DNA of 64,000 nt, taken from Catenaria anguillulae PL171. Its lineage: Eukaryota; Blastocladiomycota; Blastocladiomycetes; Blastocladiales; Catenariaceae. The DNA lies in assembly GCA_002102555.1 (NCBI GenBank), contig MCFL01000019.1, positions 186,001 to 250,000 on the forward strand, read 5' to 3'. Position 1 is the stretch's first letter; every line of letters begins with the position of its first letter. The notes under the pieces were generated by a model. It was not told the DNA's origin. It searched no databases and saw only the letters and a program-made list of their open reading frames with translations. A program made the translations under genes and the position numbers. Positions 33,024-43,272 of this stretch are shown here, piece after piece.

Positions 33024-35109
33024 ATGCCCTCATCTGCCACCTCCCCCACATCCTCCATGACCGTCCCTGTCCCTCTGCCCCCTTCTCTTGCCCTGCCCCT
33101 GCACCATCACCAGCATCCGCTTCAACCGCAGGGCAAGGTTGGTCCCCTGCGCTTCCATCGGCAGGCCGAGGCAAACCCGCCGCCCCCGCGTCACCGACTC
33201 GAAATGCAGCAGGCTCTCGACGCGAGCAACTACAGCGATGCCGGCAGCAGCAACATGGCCTTGACTTGGCGGCATACCAGCATTCAAGTGTGGGCAGACT
33301 CGCACCCAGTTCCATTTCACCTGATGCTGTCCCCGAGTGCAAGTGCCAGTGGTGGCGGACGCGATGCAACGTTGGCGGATCCAGTGTCGACGGCCGTTGC
33401 TGTTGCTCGCATGCATCTGCTCGGTATGTGTCCCTTGTGCTTTTGGTTCTAGAACACGGCTGCAGACTGTTCTCGACGCGATCACACTCGTGTCTCACAT
33501 GCGATTTCGTTCTTCAGATCACCATCAACTTCAGCTGACGCTGGCCACCGCCAACACACCGCCCGCCCTTGTCCCCGTTGCCGAAAAGCACACCATGCTT
33601 GCCGCCATTGTCAGCACGTCGCCCGCACGCACGCCCACGACCGCGTCCGACTGGTCGCCGCCGATTTGCGCGCGCAACATGACGCTGCCCGGCACGTACC
33701 ATGCCGTGCCACTGCCAAGTGGCATACAGTGTGTGCGTGTCGAGTACTGGCCCGTCACGGCCAATGGCAACGGCCCACACACTGGCCGTCCACGGGAACT
33801 CAAGTGCGCCCAGGCCACACCCGTGCACGTTGTCGTGATTTCGTTTGCGCCTCCTGTGCCGCTCGCATCCACCGCGGGCGGGTCGGCCTCCATGCCTCCA
33901 CCATCCCACACGCTTTCGCACTCAACCACCAAGCTTGCACATGCCTCCAACAACTCAACCGTCTTTATTCGCCCAACGACACCCGCCTCGGCCCTCAACT
34001 CTGCGCGACGCACTCACGCAAACATGCAACTGACGCGCTCAGCGCTGTCTTCGCCACGTCCCCCCTCGCCCAAGGCCCCCAACGTGCTGCTGTCGCGCGA
34101 CGCGTACGTCCTCAACCGGCGCGGCATGCCGCTGCCCATGATTCCGCCCAGCATGTTGGGCCACGCGACCTGGGTTCCGCCGCCGCCGGGCGCTCCAAAG
34201 CCCACGCTCAAGTTGATTACCAATCATTCGGGGGGTGGTGACGCGGACGCAGGAGGCGACCAAAACAATGCGGCCATGGGCAACGCGGGGCAGATGGTTG
34301 CATTCAACCCGGACGCACCCTACTGGTCGCGCGCGGGCGGCGGCACATGGCGCCCATGGTCCGTGTCGCCGCATCCGAGCATGGTGCATTCGTTTGACCA
34401 TGAGGGAGAAGTTGAGGGCGAGGCCGGGCACGAAGCAGATGGCGTGGCATTGTTTGGAACCGAGCACGACGACACGTATGTGCAAGCCATGGCCATGGCC
34501 ATTTCTGGTGCACCTGCTCAAGAGCCCGAAGGCAGCGCGGCCGCGGGCTGCCCGAGTGACGAGGATCTGGCCATGTTTCAGCGGTACCTGATGGCGTCCC
34601 AGGAGCCGTCCGAGTTGCCGTCGACGCAGGCGCCGCCGTCCTTGTTGTCCGTGTCGTCAAGAGACGTCTTGTCATCGTCAGCGTCTGTGGCCTTAGGCAC
34701 TGCCTCGCCGCGTGCCAAAAGTCTTGCACTCCGCTCGTTTCCGCCGCCCAGTTCGGCCACGCCCAACGGATCGCCCGTTGGATCAAGCATGAACACCACA
34801 ACGCCGCCGAATCCGGGAACTAGCTCGTTTGGGTCGTCGCCGCCAGGGGCCGATAGGACGCACCCGCAGTTTATGGACGGCCAGCAACAGCAGCAGCACC
34901 CGCGGCGTGAGTGGTCGAGTCAGCAAATGCAACAACAGTATGCGTATCCACCGCCCACGGCGGTTTCGGCGGAATCTTCACCGTCCATGGGTAACGAGTT
35001 AAGCGGATCGACACGCAGGCAGGCGCAGGCGAACCGGTATCGGCCATACCCGTCGTTTTCTGGGTCTCGGGTTGCTGGTGCGAGGCAAGCACAGGCCATG
35101 CAGCATTAA
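33024..35109 (+). CDS. Orphan protein, mostly disordered
   Basis: Two exons, 33024-33423 and 33518-35109, close to 663 aa. Intron 1 (GTATGT..TTCTTCAG) joins MHLL|DHHQLQLTL. Residues ~70-250 look folded (MALTWRHTSIQVWADSHPVP, then SGIQCVRVEYWPVTANGNG), interrupted by low complexity. The rest is Pro/Ser/Ala-rich with MPLPMIPPSMLGHATWVPPP, a Ser-rich stretch and a Gln/His tract near the end. No family was recognised and no membrane segment seen. The start could also be ATG 33057. Confidence 0.6.
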
Positions 35110-36079
35110 TGATCGGCTCGTGCGTGGGTTGTACCACATAGGCTCTCCTATTTTTTTTTCTCGCTTTGGCTGTTGGCTTCTTTCATGCATTCATTCCCTT
35201 CATTCCCAGACTCCCTTCTCTCTGCACGCTTCCTTTTTTCCTCGACCTCCCAAGCACATACTCCTCGACTTGACTCGTCACCGCGACCCACCCATCACCT
35301 CTTCTGCACCAGTCTTGTCGTACCTCAATGAGGACGACCAACAACAATGGGACTCGACGGCTAGTTTGTCTGTCTTCAAGTTCCGCATCTTCTTTTCTTT
35401 TTCCTTCATTCACGCCACACGCCCCAAGAGTTTTTCTTTCCCATTGCCCCAGTATGTAAAGCATTTCCTCCCATCTACTTGCTAGTGTTCTTTTGATACA
35501 GTTCATTGTTTCGTCGCTTGTGGTTGTCGATTTAGTTGCGTTGTTGTTCATTCATTGTTGCCCTTGCGTTTGTTTAACGTCTTGTTTCTAGTTCGTTGCC
35601 TGCTTTCGTCATCCATATCCCCCCACCACCACCCCACCCTGCTATTCGCTGGTACCCTTTCAGTTCCCGCTGGAAGGCTTGCCCGTAGCACGGTTCTTGC
35701 TCCTCTACGCTCTTGTGTGCTTTGTACAAATACTTTTGAATGATTTCCGTTCTATTACCATGCTTGTCGTGGCGACCTGTTCCTTCAATTGCTGCTATGT
35801 ATGAGGCGGGTTTCGCAAGGTCTCACTGGCAGTTTGTGGTGAGAATGCGTACTGGAGAAATGGAGAAGGATTCCCTGGGCAAAATGGGGGTCGGCATATC
35901 TGCACTCGGTGAAAAAAAAAAGCATAAGATTATCTATTTCCAGCTGGTAAAGAATATGTGGATTTGGACCTGGATCACAGCAGTGACTCACACTTTTCGC
36001 AGATATGCCAAAACGATATAAACAGACCAACTCTGTGCTCGTTGGCCTTCTCCAACATGACCCCTCTGCCGCCCTCGGC
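35110..36079. other. Intergenic, pyrimidine-rich
   Basis: T/C-rich sequence without a supported gene; probably the 3' UTR of the orphan gene. Confidence 0.4.
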
Positions 36080-37084
36080 CGCCCTAGACAGCCACCGCAT
36101 TTGGCTATCCATGAGCTACTAGAGCGACGACCTTCTTGGCCGAAGCTGCCGGACGCTGCTCACGAACGACGACGAACTCCGTCGACTCGCTCCCCGTGTT
36201 TCCTACCGCCATTCCGTACTGGCCCCTCCTTCCACTGGCCTCGGCACTTTTTGGCCTTTGGTCGATCTTGTATTGTTCTACAAGCGTCACTTGGCATTGC
36301 CACCGTGAGAAGGACATCTCCACACCGTCCATAGCAATAATTACGACGCGATGGGATGCAAGCAACTTGAATGCACGTTTTGGTACGCCCATTTATTCAT
36401 TTATGGCGGGCCATCTGGGCGTGATCTGGCTGGCTCAATTCCCATTGCACAAAGTAGGTATAGCAAAGACTTGGTCACCGAAAGTTACATCGCATGCGAT
36501 TTCGGCCCCCCAGCGACATGACTCCCTGCGCTCAGAACTGGCTTCAGAGGATACCGAAAGAGGTGTTGGCGCGCACTTGCCCGTCCCGGATTCAAGCAAA
36601 CGTGCCAGTTCCGTCCGCGAATGCAAAACGACGTTTTGACTCACTGGGTATGGTCCGGCTGATGTGAAACGAAGTGGCCATTCCGAACCCAATCTACGAT
36701 CAGTGGCGACGAGTTGGAACTCATGTCGGGTACCCGTCAGACTATTCTCGGCTTGGACGAGTTGTGCGCGTCAACTCGCACGAAAGGACCGATTTTCAAC
36801 CTCTTGGCACGGTTGTCACTGATGCAGGCATAGCTAGCCACGGTGTCGAAGTCCCTCTCGCTTCAGGCGCTGGTTTGCCCTTGGATTGGAGCTCTGACGA
36901 CGAAGACAATATTCACGAGGCAAGGACACCAATGCCGGTAGCACCTTGGGTCTCACCTATGCCGCCACCGCTGGCACCGCATGCATATTGCAACTGTCGC
37001 TTCGGGCGGATCCAATCATTGTCGTCACTCCTCGGCGTGGACGATGTCGAATCGAACACAGATTCAGAATCGGAAACCAAGTGA
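36080..37084 (+). pseudogene. Decayed gene of unknown family
   Basis: Protein-like segments run along one strand with breaks. They include RTLLTNDDELRRLAPRVSYR, VDLVLFYKRHLALP, NNYDAMGCKQLECTFWYAHL then FIYGGPSGRDLAGSIPIAQS and RYSKDLVTESYIACDFGPPA. A last frame, 36674-37084, has YPSDYSRLGRVVRVNSHERT and an acidic end. In-frame stops near 36120, 36300 and 36520 separate them, and plausible introns do not repair all of these. The composition is convincingly coding. The family is unknown to me. Confidence 0.4.
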
Positions 37085-37569
37085 CTTTTTCCCGACTGGT
37101 CGAGACATGAATGCCGCGTGCAAAAGGCCAGCTGCCCGAGCTGCCATTCAACCGTCATTGGCCAAACCGTCGTCTGCCTTCAAGTGATCCCTTCTCACAA
37201 GGGACAAGCAATTCCCACCACTTGTATCGTTTTACTGGTTGCCATTGCGATCCCCCCACTCGCTCCCCATTTGTTTTGTCTCGCATCTGTCGCACATGTC
37301 ATACATTCGTCCTGTCCTCGCCATACCCCTTTTCGTTCTTCACTCATTTCGCGACAGTATCTCTCTCCCACCTCGTTCGTTTTTGTCACGTTTCTTCGCT
37401 ATCTGTCGTTGGTTGTTCGTCGAAACGTCAGTATCGTGCGTCAAACATTTACTCTTTCTCTCAAGATAAACATTGACAGTTGAAGGAAAGTCCTTCTGTA
37501 TTTACCTTGAAGGAGCAAAAAACATTCTATTAAAGTCAAGACACTTGGCGCGATATAGCATTCTAGTAC
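37085..37569. other. Intergenic, convergent side of VARS
   Basis: Pyrimidine-rich sequence with no supported gene. Likely 3' flanking sequence of valyl-tRNA synthetase (minus). Confidence 0.4.
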
Positions 37570-40500
37570 TCACTCGTCCACCACAGGCGTCGGCACAACC
37601 CCAACCCGATTCAATTCCCCCAACCTCTCCAGAAAACTTGCCACCTTTTTCGCATCCCTCATCTGCACCGTCTCTGGCACGGACGCCTTGTACTTGTCAC
37701 TAGACATCATTCCCTCGAGCTTGCGCACATTGGCCGCCAATCGATCTGCTTCCTTTTGCAACTTTGCCACATCTTCCCTCGACGCTGCCGTGTCCACCTT
37801 GACCTTGGGAGTGTACACGACCTTGAGATCGGGGCGGATCACAAGCGCAACCTGACCAGACTCGAAGGCAGCGCCAGCGGGGTCAGCAATTCGGATGACC
37901 GCGCCTTTTGGCACTCGCCCAACCTTGGCAATCTCACTGACCCACTTTTCCATCTCGCTTCTGACTTGCGCATCTCCTGCAACCACACACACCTCCCCTT
38001 TGACACCGGCGGCACTTGTCTTCCTGACGGCCTTCACCACGGCCCACACTTGCTCAAACACCAGCTCCATGTCGCCCTCGGCCTCGGGCAACTTTGGCAA
38101 CTCTGCCAGTTGCAAAACCCCGTCCTGTTTCCCAAACACGCTGCTCACCACCTCACTCGTGACATGCGGCATACATGGATACAGCATGACCAGCGCATAC
38201 TGCATGGCCACGCTCAACACCCGCTTGGCGTTCGGGTCGCTTTGCAAGTGCGCGCGTTTGGCAAACTCAATGTACGTGTCCGACAAGTCGCCCAGCAAAA
38301 ACTGGGTCGCGGCTTGTGTCGACCGGCCAACGGCGCCCGACGTATATCCGGCGTGCCAAGTGGCCAGTGTTGAGTGAAGCCGCGAAAGTAGCCATTGGTC
38401 GGGGCTCGCGAGCGTGTTGGGTGCAGGGAGACGTGTGGAGGTGGCGGGCGAGGTGGGAACGTGGGCAGAGACAAATTTGGCAACGTTGAAGAGTTTGTTG
38501 GCAAAGTGGTGGTTGGCGACGACTTTGGTAACGTCGAGATTGATTTGGCGCGACTGGGCATGTTCACGAGGTGGCAGAGTGTGAGCAAGTCGACAAAAGC
38601 AGACGTGAAAAAAGAGAGAGGGAGAAAAAAAGACGTACAGATGCGAGCTCGAGCAGCGTCAGTCGCAACGCATCGGCACCACAGCTCGGTAATCCGTTTG
38701 GAAACTGGCGCTTGATCTGCTTTAAACTCCTACACAATCGGCGCTTGTTCCTAATCAATGCTACGTCGGAAACCCATGCATGCAAGCGCCACAAGACCGT
38801 ACCGGTCAATCTCGTGTGCAGGCAAATTGCCCGCTTGGATATCGCTCACCATGTCTGGCAACGACCGCCCGCGAATCACGTGCAGCGGATCAATGACGTT
38901 ACCCAGCGACTTGGACATTTTCCGGCCTTGTGCGTCCCTGACCATGCCGTGCAACAAGACCTTGTGGAATGGGACCTGACCCGTGAGCTCGGTGCACACC
39001 ATGGCCATGCGGGCAACCCAGAAGAAGAGAATGTCGCTGCCCGTTTCAAGGATCGAGGTTGGGTAGTTGACCTGTCGATAACGTCGGCGATGAGTTTAAC
39101 GGCACCGAAAACAGGATAAAAAGAGCGGCAACGGACCAGGTTGCGTGGTGCAAACACATCGACTTGCGGGTTTGTGGCCGACAAGGGCAACAATGCCGAC
39201 GAAAACCACGTATCCAACACGTCGTCATCCTGTACCCATCCGTGCTTGCCCTGCGCTCTGACCACCCAGTCTGCCTCACCCTCGCCCGCGCCCTCAGGCC
39301 GCCACGCAGGCACCCGATGGCCCCACCACAACTGCCGACTCACACACCAATCCTGCATCCGGTCCAACCACGCACGCAACTCGCCCTCCATGCTGTCGCC
39401 GCTCGTACTCACCACTTGCATGTTGCCCCGATCGAGCTGCGCAAGCACCTTGTCGGCCATGGGCCCGCATCGCACATACCATTGCGGCATCACGCGCGGC
39501 TCAATGATATCGCCCGACCGCGAACACACGCCCAGGCGCATGGCGTGCGGTTTTGCACCCGCGTACAAGCCGCGCGCACTCAGCGCACGAATCACGTCGC
39601 GACGCACGGCAAACCGCGACATGCCAACGTATTTTGGGACGCCACATGCGTCTGTGAATGTCCCCGTTGGTGACATGATATCAACGATCGGCAGTCCGTG
39701 GCGCTTGCCCAACTCGAAATCGTCCGGGTCGTGTGCAGGCGTGACCTTGACTGCGCCAGTACCAAGCTGCGGGTCCACGGTCGCGTCGGCAACAATCGGC
39801 AAGGTCACGTCGGGCCGCAGCGGATGCTGGATACGTTTACCAACCAGGTGCGTATACCGCTGGTCGCTAGGGTGGACAGCCACGGCCGCGTCGCCCAGCA
39901 TGGTCTCAATGCGCGTGGTGGCCACGGGAATTGACGTGGATGGATCGTCGACGAGCGGGTAGTGAAACGTGTGCATTTCGCCCACGCGCACAGGGTCAGG
40001 TTCGCCGGGCACGCGCACATCTTCAGGTCCGGTGATGGTCAAGTAGTCGACCTCGATGTCGGAGACGGCCGTGCGCAGGGCCGGGCACCAATGTACCAGG
40101 CGCGTGGCGCGATACACGAGGCCGCGGGCGTGTAAAGCGACAAACGCATCTGCGACGATTCGGGATCGTGGATCGTCCAAGGTGAAATATTCCTTTTCCC
40201 AATTACACTTTGCGCCCAGGGCAAGTGTTTGCGTCTTGATGCGATCACCATGTGCGTGTTTCCATTGCCACACCTCGTCGAGAAACGCTTGGCGGCCTAG
40301 GTCGTGGCGCGTGAGTCCCGCTCGTGTTTTGGCGAGGTGGCGCTCGACAACGGACTGCGTGGCAATCCCAGCGTGGTCGGTGCCGGGGATCCAGAGCGTG
40401 GGGCGGGAGGTGATCTGGTGATAGCGGACGAGCGAGTCTTGGATTGCGAGTGTAAGGGCATGGCCGCAATGCAGGTTACCAGTGACGTTGGGCGGCGGGA

Positions 40501-40744
40501 GCAGGATAGTGAGCGGATGCGAGTTGGAAATTTGGTGGTCGGCGGGCGGCGGCGGTGTCGAATTTGATTGGGACCAGACTGCTTGCCAGCGGGATTCGAT
40601 GGCGGTTGCGTTATAGGAAGCACTGGCCAACGTGGATTGATGTCGGGGTGAGTGGAGCCAAGAAGGCTGGTGGCGGGAGGAAACCCGTGACAGTGATCTG
40701 CATCGGCGGGCAGAGGAATTGAGGATAGAGAGCATTGCGGACAT
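37570..40744 (-). CDS. VARS: Valyl-tRNA synthetase with mitochondrial presequence
   Basis: The product charges tRNA-Val with valine. Four exons, 40744-39137, 39071-38803, 38729-38639 and 38553-37570, close to 983 aa. The first ~40 residues are Ser/Arg-rich without acids ([16 protein letters not shown]), as in a mitochondrial targeting peptide. The class I HIGH motif is in [15 protein letters not shown] and KMSKS in [20 protein letters not shown]. The editing domain has [19 protein letters not shown]. The anticodon region has [19 protein letters not shown]. The C-terminal coiled coil that valyl enzymes possess is present ([20 protein letters not shown]). Intron 1 uses a GTCCGT donor. One gene may serve both cytosol and mitochondria through downstream starts, or this may be the mitochondrial paralogue. 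Confidence 0.93.
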
Positions 40745-40929
40745 GGTGCGCTGAGTGGCTACTCCGGTGTTGGTCTTGTCATGGAAATGGAATTGGCTCA
40801 AAAGTGCCCATTCTAATTCTACATATGAAACATTCATATCTTCAATTGATTGAAGGTCAAGGGATGGATCGGCGGCCTGCACGAGTGCTTCCAGACTTCT
40901 CCTGCAAGGCTTCCAGGAGGATTCCAGCG

Positions 40930-41550
40930 TCATCGATTACTTGACAAATACCAAGTTGTACTTATCCACGGCCCCAGGCAGATTTTTCCAGGTGAGCTCG
41001 AGCGAATATGTTCCGGCATCCCGTACAACACTACAAGTTTTGGTTCGCGAGCTCGTGGCGGATCGGTGGTAGCAGTACGCGAGGGAGGCGATGTACTACC
41101 GCGTAATGCAGCATGTTGTCGAAAAAGGTCGTGCTCCTGGTTGTCGTTCTCCTCGCCCATGAACATCTTGCTCAAGGTGCTCTTGTCGTCCTCGTCAATC
41201 GGCACCTAGTCCTTGCATCTCAGGTTGATGGCGCTGATGGGGGAAACAGGCAGTACATAGTCGCGGCTCGAGTGGGCTTGAGCTTGAAGTATGGGCAGCA
41301 TATGGCGCCAGCGTTGACAATGGCGTCCATGAGCGCAGTGTCTTGGACGGGCGGCAACTGGCCAAAGTCACAACAGATGAGCACAACGATACCACCAAAC
41401 GGTCCGAGTCGGTCGGTCTCCTGTTTGAACTGGCGCAGGGCCTTGTCGGTGCGAATGAGCATGGTGGCTCCTGGGAACATCCCACCAAAACAAACCGCGC
41501 CATCCTACCGTGTTGACCCTGTTGATGTCTTTCGAATCGGCGCATGCTGA
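40930..41550 (-). pseudogene. PIF1-like helicase relic
   Basis: On the minus strand, 41480-41220 reads ATMLIRTDKALRQFKQ, then GPFGGIVVLICCDFGQLPPV and QDTALMDAIVNAG. This matches the Walker B to motif III stretch of PIF1/Helitron-type helicases, where FGGxxVxxxGDFxQLPPV is diagnostic. Walker A is not found upstream. The frame breaks on both sides; a related frame at 41205-40930 (VPIDEDDKSTLSKMFMGEEN) may be its continuation. About 90 recognisable residues remain. Whether it came from a Helitron or a cellular gene cannot be told. Confidence 0.5.
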
Positions 41551-41888
41551 GCCGACAGCATGCCCGGGAACGATCCCCTTGCGGTCACTGGCAGATACTG
41601 TGTGAAAGTGGCGTGAGTGACGTGACCGACGGATCCGGCGAAAACTGGAGATGCGACTGGCTTCGGGGGCAACTGTTGCATTCAAAGATGGTTCGACACC
41701 TGATGAATGGCGGCAGAGAATGGCTGGACCATAGTTGAGCCTCGCCGGGGTCCGCGGCGGGTCCCTCCACGCTGACGCCACAGTCGCCTTTTTTTTTTCT
41801 GGGCGTCTCTAGGCGTCTCTCGCCAACTTATCACTCTCTCGATCCATCTGGTTTGAAAAGACAACCCAAGCACATTTATTCTTTCACA

Positions 41889-43049
41889 ATGGATGCCCAC
41901 CAACACAAAGAGCCTCGGCCACACTGGCCACTGATGGCCCTCTTCTCGTGCCTTCTTGTTCTGCACTTGCCCGTCGCCATTCTGGCCCAAGACCCGCCGC
42001 CCGCACCGGCACCTGCACCGCCAACCAACATTCTCCCTTCCTTCAACCCGCACATGCAAAAATGCAACGATGCCGTGCTCGACGCCCGCGGCCGGCCCTG
42101 CCTGCTGTCTGCCCTGTCTGCCTCGCCCGCCCTCACCCAAGCCTATGCTGAAGCCCTGCGCGACAGCACCACAACAAAACTCGATGCATACGCTGCCCAG
42201 GTGTACAAGATCACCCAAGACCAGTGCACATCGACGTGCTTTCAAGAGTACAAGCAATCTGCCCAGCAAGTCCTTGCTGCGTGCGGCACAAAGGCGTTTG
42301 GCGGCGACGAACGATTCGACATTGTTGGCAAGCAAGTCGCCACGGCCGTGCTGGTAGCACATCAGTGGGTTTGGGGTCACAAGGCAATGTGTTTGCGCAG
42401 CCCAAGTTCCGGATACCCCTGTGCGTATGATCTGGCCAGGGACAATGGAACGCTTGTCCCGCATGCGCTCGAGTGGGCCGCGCTCGACAAGTTGACGGAT
42501 CGTGCTGCCGTGCATGGCCGGACCGGGGCGTGGATCAAGGGTGCAGTTCCAGGCAGGGCAACGTGTGGAGGATGCATGCTGGGCATGGCCCAGTTGCGCA
42601 TGGTGGCCAATCGGGTCATTGGCGATTCGCTCGACACGTGGGATCGTGAAAAGGGGGTTGGGTCATTGGACAATGGCGATGGCACACGTCCCAGGAGGGA
42701 ACTCGATGAGAGCAACGACCAGGCATTTGTCACGCTTGTGGGCGACGTTTGCAAGGACACGAGCCCGCTCAAGCTCAACGCCATGGCAAAGTCGGTGGCC
42801 GACGTTCAGGGCATGTCAGTGGACGAGGCGTCGGGTACGGCCAGTGTTCAGGCCGTTTACTTGTACGACACACCTGGCCTCGGCGCTGGGGCCATTGTGG
42901 GCATTGTGTTTGGTGTGCTGGCGGCGGTGGGTGCAGGCGTGGCAGGCTACTTTTATTGGTACAAGCAGCGCACGGGCAGGGTGCCAGTGACATTTGATGA
43001 GGTTAAGGAGATGGTGAGGGATCGGATTGGAGCCAAAAAGTTCCGCTAG
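41889..43049 (+). CDS. Secreted-type single-pass membrane protein, Cys-rich ectodomain
   Basis: Single exon, 386 aa from ATG 41889 (cacaATGgat). It has an N-terminal signal peptide (hydrophobic MALFSCLLVLHLPVAILA, likely cleaved near residue 33) and a Pro-rich linker. The ~290-residue ectodomain has ten cysteines, including CGGC and STCFQ. A C-terminal transmembrane helix (AIVGIVFGVLAAVGAGVAGY) precedes a ~30-residue basic tail. Ten ectodomain cysteines suggest five disulfides. Topology is type I at the cell surface or in the secretory path. No known domain was recognised. It begins the run of plus-strand surface-type genes that continues with the kelch block. Confidence 0.75.
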   Translation: MDAHQHKEPRPHWPLMALFSCLLVLHLPVAILAQDPPPAPAPAPPTNILPSFNPHMQKCNDAVLDARGRPCLLSALSASPALTQAYAEALRDSTTTKLDAYAAQVYKITQDQCTSTCFQEYKQSAQQVLAACGTKAFGGDERFDIVGKQVATAVLVAHQWVWGHKAMCLRSPSSGYPCAYDLARDNGTLVPHALEWAALDKLTDRAAVHGRTGAWIKGAVPGRATCGGCMLGMAQLRMVANRVIGDSLDTWDREKGVGSLDNGDGTRPRRELDESNDQAFVTLVGDVCKDTSPLKLNAMAKSVADVQGMSVDEASGTASVQAVYLYDTPGLGAGAIVGIVFGVLAAVGAGVAGYFYWYKQRTGRVPVTFDEVKEMVRDRIGAKKFR

Positions 43050-43272
43050 ACACACTGTTGTGTTTTTTCCCTTTCTTGTGTGTGTAGAATACATTTACTG
43101 CAATACCATCCATACATATAGACGATTTTTTTTCGTTTCTGCGTTTGTCGTCGTCAGGTCGATGGACGATGCAGTGTCTAGTATTGGTTTGAGTTCCCAT
43201 CCACGCATGTATTAACATCACATATGGATGTATCACTCCACGATAATGTAAAATCCACTCGACGCAACAGCA

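Noticed and set aside
40745-40933. N-terminal extension of valyl-tRNA synthetase to 40933
   Set aside because: The extra residues lack presequence features; the Arg/Ser-rich targeting peptide begins at the Met at 40744.
41682-42515. 277-codon minus-strand ORF over the Cys-rich membrane protein
   Set aside because: The sense strand encodes a signal peptide and a terminal membrane helix with paired cysteines; the antisense frame has no such logic.
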